Source of the DNA: Bacillota bacterium
GTDB lineage: Bacteria; Bacillota; Clostridia; Christensenellales; SZUA-584
Length of the DNA: 35,456 bases
NCBI GenBank assembly: GCA_023390815.1
Contig: JAEWCC010000022.1
Location: 1 to 35,456, forward strand
Direction: 5' to 3'
Shown here: positions 16,132 to 23,655 of the stretch, piece after piece
Layout of the letters: each line of letters starts with the position of its first letter
Numbering within the stretch: the stretch's first letter is position 1
Notes under the pieces: model-generated
Databases searched by the model: none
What the model was told of the DNA's origin: nothing
The model's input: only the letters and a program-made list of their open reading frames with translations
Translations under genes and position numbers: made by a program

Positions 16132-16403
16132 GCAGCGACGAAGCGCGCATCGCGCAGCTTACGCAAACCATGCGGTTCGAGAGAAAATGCGCGGTCACCG
16201 CGCGTGAAAAGGCGGCGTACGCCGCCGTGCACGCAGCATGCGAGGACGCGCTCGGCAGTCTGCGCAAAGCGAACCTTCGGCTGTGGCACGCCTGTGAAGG
16301 AGATTACCGCTCTCTGCCGATGAGCGAAGCCCGCACGCTGCTGGAGGAAGTCCGGGATAAAATCGAAGCAGCATTGGAGAAGTGTGCGTGTGGCGGCGAA
16401 TAG
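16128..16403 (+). CDS. Uncharacterised 91-residue protein coupled to the MBL gene
   Basis: The ATG overlaps the MBL stop (ATGA), so it is probably translated by coupling. The product is charged and almost entirely helical by composition (many Ala, Glu, Arg and Leu), with a likely coiled-coil pattern and a Cys pair near the end (CAC). I recognise no family. The tight overlap suggests it works with the MBL protein. Codon use and GC match the MBL gene, in contrast with the AT-rich gene that follows. Confidence 0.6.
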   Translation: MSSDEARIAQLTQTMRFERKCAVTAREKAAYAAVHAACEDALGSLRKANLRLWHACEGDYRSLPMSEARTLLEEVRDKIEAALEKCACGGE

Positions 16404-16459
16404 AGATCACACGTATACAACAATTCTTGTTTCTCACATAAATGAACTGAGGTCATAAT

Positions 16460-16891
16460 ATGATCCGTGGTATCAAATTTGAGGTGTCTAATCAATGGTT
16501 CCCGGTTTTGGATTCAATACTTAATAAAATAGATATTAGAAAGTATTTCTGGTTTATTGCAGACGAAGACGTTATAGACAACTTTGATAGAGAAAAATAT
16601 CCAGGAGAAGAATTTGAGCAGGTTATTAAAAAAGAGCATTATTATTCAATTTCAATCAACCTGCAGGCATTTCCAAACGAAAACAATATTTAAGAGATCC
16701 ACAGTTATCAGAACTTTCCGGACAGCAAATGCGAAATTTTGTTGTTGATCGATGATAATTCATATATCTATGTGTACGCTAAAGATTTGGATGTGCTTAA
16801 TACTCTGCGCGAAACTGCGATCGAAAATCTGTATGAGAAAATTGACTACATCACTGATGAGAATAATCCAGATAACCTTGAATGGTTGTAA
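16460..16891 (+). pseudogene. DUF2691-family protein interrupted by an in-frame stop
   Basis: The first part (ATG 16460) gives MIRGIKFEVSNQW, the typical DUF2691 start, and runs to TAA at 16691-16693. Reading on in the same frame without any shift continues the family pattern (EIHSYQNFP, CEILLLIDD, YITDENNPDN) to TAA at 16889-16891. A single nonsense change, for example from CAA or AAA, therefore splits a protein of about 143 codons. The function of DUF2691 is unknown. The gene is clearly more AT-rich than the surrounding genes, which suggests a separate origin. Alternatives are a sequencing error or readthrough. Confidence 0.8.
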
Positions 16892-16955
16892 GCCTACTGT
16901 AAGCACAATGATTGCGCCGAACATTCATAGCTCGTCATTCTCGTTGCCGTACATG

Positions 16956-17020
16956 CCTCCCCTGTGAGGGGAGGTGGCCGGAGCAGCAAATCGAAGATTT
17001 GGAGCGCGGACGAAAGGGTG
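16956..17020. repeat. Repeat-like tandem hairpins
   Basis: The perfect stem CCTCCCCT-gtg-AGGGGAGG (16956-16974) is followed by CAAATC-gaa-GATTTG (16987-17001). This layout resembles one end of the dispersed GGGGAGGTGGC-type intergenic repeats of Clostridia. It lies between the DUF2691 pseudogene and the convergent Imm-5-like gene and could also stop transcription. Only one copy of this end is in the window, so the repeat status is from family knowledge. Confidence 0.5.
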
Positions 17021-17023
17021 ACA

Positions 17024-17587
17024 TCAGATCCCCTTCTCCTCCTGCTTCTCCCTGAGAAGCTTCTCCTTATTCGGTACATCATCACGCAGCAGGAATCCGG
17101 CCCACGGCACATCGACCCGGTCGATTTGGTCCTGCCAATACATAAGCCGGTCGTAAAACAGGCCGCATTCCCTTTTCACGATGCCATCGTAAGCCGTTGT
17201 GTTTTCATCATAGATAAACGCTGTCAGGCCATAGAATATAAGTCCCAGCGCATGGGTTTCCACGTGAACCGTCGCAGCTGCATGGCCAACGGCGCGCGCC
17301 GCCGCCTGCGCGGCAGGGCAGCTTTCCGCCTCGGTTGCGGCGTTGTGCGCGGCATGTATCGCCCGCTTTGCAGCGGGCATTTTGACTTCCCCTCTGGCCC
17401 AGGCCTGCGCTGTTTCCAATGCCAGCCGGGGTCTTGGGTCGTTCGGGCAATGCCTCTCGAAAATCGCGAGCACGCGCGGAGCGCAGTCAAACGCCCACGC
17501 GACCAGCGCCCGGTGCTTTTGTTGCTCGACCAAAGCCCGAATCGGCTGAATACATTCGCTCTCCCTTGTAAACAATATCTTTCTCAT
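17024..17587 (-). CDS. Imm-5-like putative immunity protein
   Basis: This 187-residue, Ala/His-rich helical protein carries the pattern of the Imm-5-like family: HRALVAWAFDCAPRVL at about residue 25, P-R-P-R-L-A-L-E-T-A-Q-A-W-A-R-G at about residue 52, then HAAHNAAT and the AVGHAAAT-VHVETHALG repeats. Proteins of this type are predicted to protect against toxins of the polymorphic kind, but experimental support is limited. No toxin gene is adjacent, so it would be an orphan immunity gene or have another role. ATG 17587 has GGAGGG six bases upstream. A terminator-like hairpin separates it from the GNAT gene upstream. Confidence 0.75.
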   Translation of the reverse strand: MRKILFTRESECIQPIRALVEQQKHRALVAWAFDCAPRVLAIFERHCPNDPRPRLALETAQAWARGEVKMPAAKRAIHAAHNAATEAESCPAAQAAARAVGHAAATVHVETHALGLIFYGLTAFIYDENTTAYDGIVKRECGLFYDRLMYWQDQIDRVDVPWAGFLLRDDVPNKEKLLREKQEEKGI

Positions 17588-17598
17588 TCATCCCTCCA

Positions 17599-17628
17599 CA
17601 AAAACGAAGCGGCGCAGCCGCCGGTTCG
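17599..17628 (-). terminator. Terminator between the GNAT and Imm-5-like genes
   Basis: On the minus strand a stem pairs CGAA with TTCG and GCGGC with GCCGC around a TGC loop, with a three-base bulge, followed by TTTTTG. It lies 5 bases past the GNAT stop and 12 bases before the Imm-5-like start. It could separate the two genes or attenuate readthrough. Confidence 0.55.
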
Positions 17629-17632
17629 CTCA

Positions 17633-18178
17633 TCAGGCCCTGTACTCATCAATGAGCAGCGAGTATATCCTGGCGTCTCTGGATACTCCCCGGATGATCA
17701 CTTCTTTTCTCAAGGTGCCTTCGTAAGTCATCCCCAGTTTTTGCATCACCTTTTCGGATGCGGTATTGCTCGATTCGCATTTGCCTTCCATCCGTATCAG
17801 TGCCAATTCGTCAAAACCGAAGCGGATCACCGCCCGCAGCGCTTCGGTGGCAAAACCTTTGCCCCAATACCCGCTGTGCAGCACCGCGCCGATCAATGCG
17901 ACTCTGTCCGGCTTAAAGAACAGGCTCACGGTGCCGATAACGCGGTCATCCTGCTTGTCTACTACGGCCCACACAAGGGACTTCGCCTCGCTCATTCCAT
18001 GAATCAGATTCCTGATATATTCGGCCGTGACCGACCGGTCGTCATGCCGTTCTCTCGGCACATGCAGCGTCGTCTTCTCATCGGAAAAGACCTTAAACAA
18101 TGCGTCCGTATCATCCGGAGACAGCTTTCTTAAAAGCAGCCTTGTCGTTTCCAAATCCGGACAGATGGGTGTCTCCAT
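17633..18178 (-). CDS. GNAT acetyltransferase (RimJ/RimL-like)
   Basis: This 181-residue protein has the full RimJ/RimL-type GNAT layout. It opens with L-E-T-T-R-L-L-L-R-K-L, has the core strand VIGTVSLFF and the acetyl-CoA loop GYWGKGFATEAL (Q/RxxGxG/A type), and ends with the conserved NTASEKVMQKLGM-x-Y-E-G segment. Relatives acetylate protein N-termini or small molecules; the target is not decided. ATG 18178 has GGAG five bases upstream. It lies 69 bases behind the cupin gene, past a terminator-like hairpin, so it may have its own promoter. Confidence 0.93.
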   Translation of the reverse strand: METPICPDLETTRLLLRKLSPDDTDALFKVFSDEKTTLHVPRERHDDRSVTAEYIRNLIHGMSEAKSLVWAVVDKQDDRVIGTVSLFFKPDRVALIGAVLHSGYWGKGFATEALRAVIRFGFDELALIRMEGKCESSNTASEKVMQKLGMTYEGTLRKEVIIRGVSRDARIYSLLIDEYRA

Positions 18179-18208
18179 GTTTACTCCGTTCGCCCTTGTG
18201 GGCGCAAA

Positions 18209-18238
18209 TGAAAATAGCCTCCCGCGAGGAGAGGCTTA
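18209..18238 (-). terminator. Terminator downstream of the cupin gene
   Basis: On the minus strand the arms TAAGCCTC and GAGGCTA (complements of 18231-18238 and 18215-18221) form a stem of about six pairs, followed by ATTTTCATTT. It would end the ECF-coaX-hom-cupin transcript. Confidence 0.55.
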
Positions 18239-18247
18239 TAGTTTTGA

Positions 18248-18595
18248 TTAGTCCCGCATAATCACCGCGACGAACACCAGCGGCTCGTCCTTCTCGTTGG
18301 AGATCGCGTGATACGCGCCGCCGCCGCACACGTTGCAGTCGCCCTTGCCGAAGGGTTTTATCTCGCCGTTATCGTCGATGACGCCCTCGCCCTGCAGCCC
18401 GTAATAAACCTCCGTCTCCGAGACGTGATCGTGCTTGCCGATGGTGCAACCCTTCTCCAAGGTCACTGTCGAAAATAACCGACAGTTCTTCGGCATATCC
18501 TCGCCTGATACAATGTGATGAACCATTACGCTGCCGGGGCCGCCGCGCATGTTTTCCCGTACTTCATTCTTCATTTCCGCATCTCGAATAACCAT
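18248..18595 (-). CDS. Cupin-domain protein
   Basis: This is a single-cupin protein of 115 residues. Cupin motif 1 is G-C-T-I-G-K-H-D-H-V-S-E-T-E-V-Y-Y-G-L-Q-G-E-G (two His and one Glu as probable metal ligands), and motif 2 contains G-D-C-N-V-C-G-G-G-A-Y-H-A-I-S-N with the last His ligand. The substrate is unknown. ATG 18595 has AAGGAG seven bases upstream, and the gene starts 10 bases after hom. It therefore probably belongs to the same transcript as hom and coaX, though a functional link with threonine or CoA metabolism is not obvious. Confidence 0.88.
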   Translation of the reverse strand: MVIRDAEMKNEVRENMRGGPGSVMVHHIVSGEDMPKNCRLFSTVTLEKGCTIGKHDHVSETEVYYGLQGEGVIDDNGEIKPFGKGDCNVCGGGAYHAISNEKDEPLVFVAVIMRD

Positions 18596-18605
18596 TTCAT
18601 TCTCC

Positions 18606-19877
18606 TTACTTTTCTACGCGAATAATACTTTCGACGCTGACGACCTCGGGCAGATACCGGATGTCGTCGATCGCGCGCTTCATGGATAATTCTTTAGCCT
18701 TGTGCGTAATGAATACGAGCGGCACGCTCTCCTCGTACTTGCCATGCTGCATGACGGAGGAGAGGCTCACGCCGTAGTTGCCAAAAGCGCTCGCGATTTT
18801 GGCCAACACACCCGGCTGGTCCAGCGCCACAATGCGCAGGAAGTACTCGCATTCCCAATTGTCCTCAAACGACAGCTCGTTTGAAACCTTGGCTTCGTTG
18901 TAGAACGTCGTATAGTGGTGGCGCGTCTGCGCTGCCGCGTAAACAATATCGGATACGACCGCGCTCGCCGTGGGCATGTCGCCCGCGCCCCGGCCATACA
19001 GCATCAGATCGCCCACGATGTTGCCGTTGATGAAGATCGCATTGAACGGGCCGCGCACCGCCGCCAGCGGATGCGTTTTGGGAATCATGGTGGGGTGCAC
19101 GCGCACCTCCACGCTGGTGCCGCGCTTCTTGCCGATGGCAAGCAGCTTGACGCGGTAACCGAGCTGGCTGCCCAGTTCAATATCCGCCTGCGTGACGTTC
19201 GTAATGCCCTCGCGGTAGATGTATTCCACCGGCACGCGCGCATGAAACGCCATCGAGGAAAGGATCGAGAGCTTATACATCGCGTCAAAGCCCTCGACGT
19301 CATTTTTGGGGTTGGCTTCGGCAAGGCCCTGCTGCTGGGCTTCCTTCAGCACCGAATCAAAGCTTAGGCCGTCCTCCTCCATACGCGTGAGGATGTAGTT
19401 GGTCGTGCCGTTGATGATGCCCATGACCGAGGTCACTTCGTTGGCCTGGAGGCTGTCCCAGATGGTGCGCAGTATCGGGATGCCGCCGCCCACGCTCGCC
19501 TCAAAGTAGAGGCCCGCGCCGCTTTTGGCCGCAGCGGCGTTAAGCTCCGGCCAGTGCTGCGCGAGCAGATCCTTGTTGGCCGTTACTACCGTCTTGCCTG
19601 CGTTCAGCGCGGCGAGGATGAAATCCTTCGCGGGCTTCACGCCGCCGATGAGTTCCACAACGATATCGATGTCCTGATCTTCCGCGATATCGGTGTAAAA
19701 ATCCTTCGCCTTGAGTTCATCGGGAATGTCGATGCTGTACTGCAGCGCAAGGACCTTTTTCAAATTAAGCGAGATACCGTCCTTGTGCTCGATGCTCTGC
19801 TTTTGCATCTGGATCGTTTTATACACGCCCGTCCCGACGGTGCCCAGACCCACGAGCGCGATGTTGACTTGCTTCAT
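18606..19877 (-). CDS. hom: Homoserine dehydrogenase
   Basis: Hom reduces aspartate semialdehyde to homoserine, the branch point to threonine and methionine. The 423-residue protein has an N-terminal NAD(P)-binding motif (GLGTVGTGVY), the GGGIPILRTI substrate region around residue 150, the central catalytic domain and a C-terminal ACT domain from about residue 345 (PGVLAKIASAFGNYGVSL) that usually binds an amino-acid effector. ATG 19877 is preferred to the TTG five codons earlier, because GAGG lies nine bases before it and homologues start close to the nucleotide-binding strand. It starts 11 bases after coaX. thrB, thrC and an aspartokinase are not in the window. Confidence 0.96.
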   Translation of the reverse strand: MKQVNIALVGLGTVGTGVYKTIQMQKQSIEHKDGISLNLKKVLALQYSIDIPDELKAKDFYTDIAEDQDIDIVVELIGGVKPAKDFILAALNAGKTVVTANKDLLAQHWPELNAAAAKSGAGLYFEASVGGGIPILRTIWDSLQANEVTSVMGIINGTTNYILTRMEEDGLSFDSVLKEAQQQGLAEANPKNDVEGFDAMYKLSILSSMAFHARVPVEYIYREGITNVTQADIELGSQLGYRVKLLAIGKKRGTSVEVRVHPTMIPKTHPLAAVRGPFNAIFINGNIVGDLMLYGRGAGDMPTASAVVSDIVYAAAQTRHHYTTFYNEAKVSNELSFEDNWECEYFLRIVALDQPGVLAKIASAFGNYGVSLSSVMQHGKYEESVPLVFITHKAKELSMKRAIDDIRYLPEVVSVESIIRVEK

Positions 19878-19888
19878 ATCGTAAGACC

Positions 19889-20665
19889 TCAATTCGTCTT
19901 TTTAACGTTTCTGCGATACAGGATATTCAGGCCGGTCAGCGTGAGCAGGCTGTTGACGATCGAAATCCCGTCGGTCTCCTGCGCGATGAGTTTGGCCATG
20001 CCGCCCGTGGCGATGACCTTGGGCTCGCCGCCCATCTCCACCTTCATCCGGCGGATGATGAAATCCACCTGGCCCACGTAGCCGTAGATGATGCCCGCCT
20101 GCATGCCCGTGGTGGTGTTCTTCGCGATCACCGATTCGGGCCGCAGCAGCTCGACGCGCGGCAACCGCGCGGCGCTGACCGTAAGCGCCTCGGCGGATAT
20201 CTTGAGGCCGGGGCATATTGCGCCGCCCAGAAAATCGCCTCCGGAGGAAACCGCGCCGAAGGTGGTGGCGGTACCAAAATCGACGACGATGCACGGCCCG
20301 CCGTAGAGCGCGTACGCCGCAATGGCGCTCACGATGCGGTCCGCTCCCAGCTCGCGCGGGTTATCGTAGAGGATGTTGAGCCCCGTCTTGATGCCGGGGC
20401 CCACGATCAACGCCTTTTTCGCAAAGTAGATGGAGCACATGTGCTGCAGCGTGTAGTTGATGGACGGAATCACCGACGATATGATGATGCCCTCCACGTC
20501 TTCTACGCTGCGCCCGATGTGACCGAAGAACGACATGATGCTGATGCCGTATTCGTCCGCGGTGCGCTCCATATCCGTGGTCATGCGCCAGGAACTCAAA
20601 AGCTTGTCGTCCTCAAACAAACCGCATTTGATGTTGCTGTTGCCCACGTCGAGTACAAATACCAT
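19889..20665 (-). CDS. coaX: Type III pantothenate kinase
   Basis: CoaX phosphorylates pantothenate to 4'-phosphopantothenate, the first step of CoA synthesis, and belongs to the ASKHA fold. The 258-residue protein has DVGNSNIKCG (residues 6-15), the GADR motif at about residue 107 (substrate binding), DFGTATT at about residue 129, and the late ATGG motif. ATG 20665 has GGAG six bases upstream. It follows the ECF S-component by 20 bases, which fits uptake and phosphorylation of the same vitamin. Confidence 0.96.
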   Translation of the reverse strand: MVFVLDVGNSNIKCGLFEDDKLLSSWRMTTDMERTADEYGISIMSFFGHIGRSVEDVEGIIISSVIPSINYTLQHMCSIYFAKKALIVGPGIKTGLNILYDNPRELGADRIVSAIAAYALYGGPCIVVDFGTATTFGAVSSGGDFLGGAICPGLKISAEALTVSAARLPRVELLRPESVIAKNTTTGMQAGIIYGYVGQVDFIIRRMKVEMGGEPKVIATGGMAKLIAQETDGISIVNSLLTLTGLNILYRRNVKKTN

Positions 20666-20685
20666 TCAAAACTCCGTTTCGCCTG

Positions 20686-21303
20686 TTATGGATTAGCCGG
20701 TTTGATGCGGCTCCTGTTCATCTTTGTCAGCGGCACGATCAAGGCGCCCGCAACGATTACCGCGACGACGATTTCGAGCACGGCGTTCAGCCCGCCCCAA
20801 GCCACGATGAAATTCGTATAATTTCCGCCGACCACTTCGTTGCCGTGAAACACGATGTAGATCGCGGACAGCACCAGCAGCGAGTGGAGCAGCGTCGCGG
20901 CACCCGCCGCCACGGAAGCCGACAGCACAAGGCTCCTGCGCTTCTTCATGACCTCAAACAGCCACGCCGCAAATATCGGAAATACGAACCGCGGCACGAT
21001 GCTGATGAGCAGACTCCAGAAGTTCCCGTTGGGCGCAAAGGGCGAAAATGCAAACGCAGCCACTCCGGGCGGTGGCGGCATAAAGGTCCATACGATCAAC
21101 GAGCTGACTCCCAGGACTACGCCGATAAAGGCACCGGCCTTTTTTCCGAGGGTCAGTGCAGCGACCAGCGCAGGGATATGCGCAAGTGTCGCAACGATGC
21201 CCGGGCCAAGCGGCAGCGAGCCCAGAAACGTAAAACAGAAAAGCAGCTCGATTGCCGTAAGCAGGGATAACTGCACCCAGAAAAGCGTATTGTTCTTTTT
21301 CAT
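20686..21303 (-). CDS. ECF transporter S-component, probably pantothenate
   Basis: This is the membrane substrate-binding subunit of an energy-coupling factor vitamin transporter. The 205-residue protein has about six hydrophobic segments, an early LTAIELLFCFTFLGSLPLGPGIVATLAHIP-type region with the L-x-x-I-P-x-L-x-A motif common in S-components, and a basic C-terminus. The shared EcfA/EcfA'/EcfT module is not in the window, as is normal for group II ECF systems. Adjacency to coaX suggests pantothenate as substrate (PanT-like); this is inference. ATG 21303 has GGAGGT six bases upstream. A structured leader precedes it. Confidence 0.85.
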   Translation of the reverse strand: MKKNNTLFWVQLSLLTAIELLFCFTFLGSLPLGPGIVATLAHIPALVAALTLGKKAGAFIGVVLGVSSLIVWTFMPPPPGVAAFAFSPFAPNGNFWSLLISIVPRFVFPIFAAWLFEVMKKRRSLVLSASVAAGAATLLHSLLVLSAIYIVFHGNEVVGGNYTNFIVAWGGLNAVLEIVVAVIVAGALIVPLTKMNRSRIKPANP

Positions 21304-21425
21304 GTTTACCTCCGTTCGGGTTCCCTCACAATTAGAAGGATATCCGACTTCGCAAAATTTAGCCTTTCTTTGGCGGCGTAGCGCTGCGGCGATGCATGCG
21401 CCCGCACAGAAAAAGCTTAAATTGT
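21304..21425 (-). promoter_or_regulatory. Structured 5' leader ahead of the ECF S-component / coaX transcript
   Basis: About 115 bases separate the predicted start of transcription from the S-component ATG. A long interrupted stem can be drawn between 21356-21369 and 21408-21423 (pairs AATTT, AGC and TTTCT with small bulges). It encloses a GC-rich segment with further hairpins (GGCG / CGCC). It matches no riboswitch I can name. It may be a control element for vitamin uptake, or simply stable RNA. Confidence 0.45.
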
Positions 21426-21454
21426 ATTATATCAATATGTTACTACGCGTGCAA
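21426..21454 (-). promoter_or_regulatory. Promoter of the ECF-coaX-hom-cupin transcript
   Basis: On the minus strand, TTGCAC (21454-21449) and TATAAT (21431-21426) are separated by exactly 17 bases. The -35 box lies directly after the MFS stop, so this promoter begins a new transcript. Confidence 0.8.
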
Positions 21455-21455
21455 T

Positions 21456-22649
21456 CTAAAGTTGTGCCGATTGTGAGCATTGTGTGCGTGCCAAAGCCGC
21501 AGTTTTGTGTCGGGTAAGCCGTGCGGACATGATGATGACGGGAATGAGCGGTATCGAGCAGATCGCAAAAGCTGCCTGAAGCCCCAAGCTGTCTCCCGCG
21601 AGCCCGGCCAGTGGCGGCGTAACCAGCACGGCCAGATTGACGCCCAGGAAGATCAGCGCGGAAGCCGAGGCGGAGTCGTCCGGTATCAGCCCGCACGCTT
21701 CCACGACGAGACCGGGAAAATTGGCGGACATCCCGAAACCTGGAACCAGCGCGAGCAGACAGAACGTCGTAACGTCCTGCGTAAATACCAGTGCCGCCAT
21801 CCCCGCGAGCGCCAATATATTGTACACAACCATGATCCGATAAGGATCGATACGGCGGGATATGCGCGAAAAGATGATACGCCCCGCCATTGCGCCGGTA
21901 TACAGCATACACAGCGCAAGCGCGCCTGCGCCCGAATCGCCCGAGAGGCTTTTCACACAGCTCGAAATAAAGAATGCCGGGACAACCTGCACGGACATGA
22001 TCAGAAACGACAGAATGGCCAGGGAAGGCACGCCGGGCTTTTTGAACAGCCGGAACACCTTGACTACCGTGCGAAACCCCTGCGGATTTTGCAGCATTGG
22101 CCGCCGCATCTCGCTGCGCAGGCCAAAACCGAACGGCGCAAGCGTGAGCAGCCCGAATGCCGCAAGACAGAGAAACACGATTGCGTAATCGCCGCCCAGC
22201 AGCAGCCCAAAGTAGGGCGCGGCCGCGCCGATGGCCGAAAAAAGCGCCTGAAGCAGTCCGATATGACGGCCCTTCGTATCGGGCGCGAGGTCGGCCAGCA
22301 CCGCGTTGGAAAGTGAGTCGATGGTGTTGACGAATATGCCGGTAAAGAAGAAGATCGCGCAGAGCATCCACATGGCGGGCACTGCCGCCATCCCGGCGAG
22401 ACAAAGCGTGAAAGCAACGAGCGAAACCGCCATCACACGGGGCTTGTTAAGCGCAGGAAACACGCAGAAGCACAGCGCCAGCGCCACAAAATACCCGATG
22501 GATTGCATGGTAGAGAACAGCCCCGCCTCCGCGAGCGACAGCGAGAACTTCTCGCGCATCGCGGGAATGAGGTAGCCCAGCACCGCATAGTATAGCGCGA
22601 TGGTGACGACCGAAGGGTAGACAAATCCGGGCTTGCTGCTCTGCTTCAT
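21456..22649 (-). CDS. MFS transporter
   Basis: This is a major-facilitator permease of 397 residues with about twelve hydrophobic segments. After the first helices it has the loop D-T-K-G-R-H-I-G-L-L, resembling the MFS loop-2-like pattern, and a second half with the R-I-I-F-S-R-I-S-R-R-I-D loop. No substrate can be named; the layout resembles sugar or drug MFS carriers of the FucP/YfmO kind. ATG 22649 is chosen because AAGGAGGAACGC lies directly before it, eight codons into the longer frame from 22673. The gene is divergent from the membrane protein at 22773. Confidence 0.9.
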   Translation of the reverse strand: MKQSSKPGFVYPSVVTIALYYAVLGYLIPAMREKFSLSLAEAGLFSTMQSIGYFVALALCFCVFPALNKPRVMAVSLVAFTLCLAGMAAVPAMWMLCAIFFFTGIFVNTIDSLSNAVLADLAPDTKGRHIGLLQALFSAIGAAAPYFGLLLGGDYAIVFLCLAAFGLLTLAPFGFGLRSEMRRPMLQNPQGFRTVVKVFRLFKKPGVPSLAILSFLIMSVQVVPAFFISSCVKSLSGDSGAGALALCMLYTGAMAGRIIFSRISRRIDPYRIMVVYNILALAGMAALVFTQDVTTFCLLALVPGFGMSANFPGLVVEACGLIPDDSASASALIFLGVNLAVLVTPPLAGLAGDSLGLQAAFAICSIPLIPVIIMSARLTRHKTAALARTQCSQSAQL

Positions 22650-22675
22650 GCGTTCCTCCTTGAACAAACGCAAGT

Positions 22676-22684
22676 ATTATAGCA
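22676..22684 (-). promoter_or_regulatory. Extended -10 promoter of the MFS gene
   Basis: On the minus strand TGCTATAAT is a perfect extended -10 element. No good -35 box is seen. Transcription would begin about 20 bases before the MFS start, just upstream of its AGGAGG. Confidence 0.55.
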
Positions 22685-22772
22685 CGCATCAATGAAAAGC
22701 GTATACAGAGAATATGTATCAAAAAAGCGCATACAAGTGTCTTGTCTCCCCGCGCGTATCATACGCTGTAAT

Positions 22773-23288
22773 ATGAGAAGGTCATTGAGCATCAAATCTG
22801 CCCGGTTGGTTTGCCTCGGCGGAGTATTTACAGCGCTGGCTGTTGTCCTGCAATCAGCGCCGGTCTGGATGCCGGGGCTAGGCCTCGCGCTCAGCCCGCT
22901 CAGTACCGCGCCTGTGGCGGCAGCGGCATGCGTTTCACCGGTCGCAGGTATTTTGGTGCTGTTATGCTCATCCGCGATACTTCTTGGAATCAGCGCGCAG
23001 GAGGCCATGATTTTTGTATTCAGCACCGGGCTTATCGGACTCGTTTTGGGCCTGCTGAACCGCAGGCGGTTCTGGATCAGGACATGCGCTGCGGGAGCCG
23101 CGCTGGCTGGCGGGCTGGCGTTACTCTTCTATATTTTTGGGATCAACATACTGGGTCCTTTGACCGGTATCCTGGCAGATTTACTGCCCGTATTTTTGAT
23201 CCTGTTTTCTCTGGCATATACGGCGGGCTGGGCTGCCTTAATCAGGCTGATGCAAAAAAGACTGCGTAAACTGACGGATGATGAATAG
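22773..23288 (+). CDS. Uncharacterised membrane protein, about five transmembrane segments
   Basis: This is a strongly hydrophobic protein (about 171 residues from ATG 22773). Segments lie at roughly residues 13-30, 40-60, 68-85, 97-115 and 125-150, followed by a basic tail (LIRLMQKRLRKLTDDE). The opening ARLVCLGGVFTALAVVLQ resembles the start of ECF S-component-like or DUF2232-like membrane proteins, but the match is too weak to name a function. The start is uncertain: no clear ribosome binding site is seen before 22773, and the frame is open back to 22692. Confidence 0.65.
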   Translation: MRRSLSIKSARLVCLGGVFTALAVVLQSAPVWMPGLGLALSPLSTAPVAAAACVSPVAGILVLLCSSAILLGISAQEAMIFVFSTGLIGLVLGLLNRRRFWIRTCAAGAALAGGLALLFYIFGINILGPLTGILADLLPVFLILFSLAYTAGWAALIRLMQKRLRKLTDDE

Positions 23289-23349
23289 TTCACCTCGCAA
23301 TGATAGAATTCATATCATATACTATTACACCATCAGTCGAGGTAGTATT

Positions 23350-23574
23350 ATGGCAATGAATATGGATCAAATGCAAATGATGATGGCACGTATGCATCAG
23401 CAAAACTATATAAACAATACGAACCTGGCACAGCATTTTCAGGAGATCAGCAATGTGTATACGACAATGGCCCAGTCCGAGTATCAAATGTATCAGATGC
23501 ACTCCGGTCAGTCTCAGGGTATGCAGCAACAAACGCCGAGCCCTATGTATACAATGCCCGGAACGGGACGATGA
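23350..23574 (+). CDS. Met/Gln-rich small protein, 74 residues
   Basis: ATG 23350 follows GAGGTAG at a good distance, and the gene ends just before a clear terminator, so it is probably a real monocistronic gene. The product is unusual: M-N-M-D-Q-M-Q-M-M-M-A-R-M at the start, then Gln, Met and Tyr-rich sequence with no hydrophobic core, no Cys and no signal peptide. I do not recognise it. Such composition resembles small spore-coat-like or metal-binding (Met-rich) proteins, but neither is shown. Confidence 0.65.
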   Translation: MAMNMDQMQMMMARMHQQNYINNTNLAQHFQEISNVYTTMAQSEYQMYQMHSGQSQGMQQQTPSPMYTMPGTGR

Positions 23575-23580
23575 AGATAC

Positions 23581-23613
23581 AAAGCCACAACACCTTAGCG
23601 GTTGTGGCTTTTA
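23581..23613 (+). terminator. Terminator after the Met/Gln-rich gene
   Basis: AAAGCCACAAC and GTTGTGGCTTTT form an almost perfect stem around a short loop, followed by T-rich sequence. Confidence 0.8.
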
Positions 23614-23655
23614 TAAAAAGCGCTGCCGATTAACATCCATAACTGATTACCAAAA

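Noticed and set aside
21427..22404. Minus-strand frame of 325 codons overlapping the MFS gene
   Set aside because: It is out of frame with the transporter and Arg/Gly-rich, as expected for a shadow.
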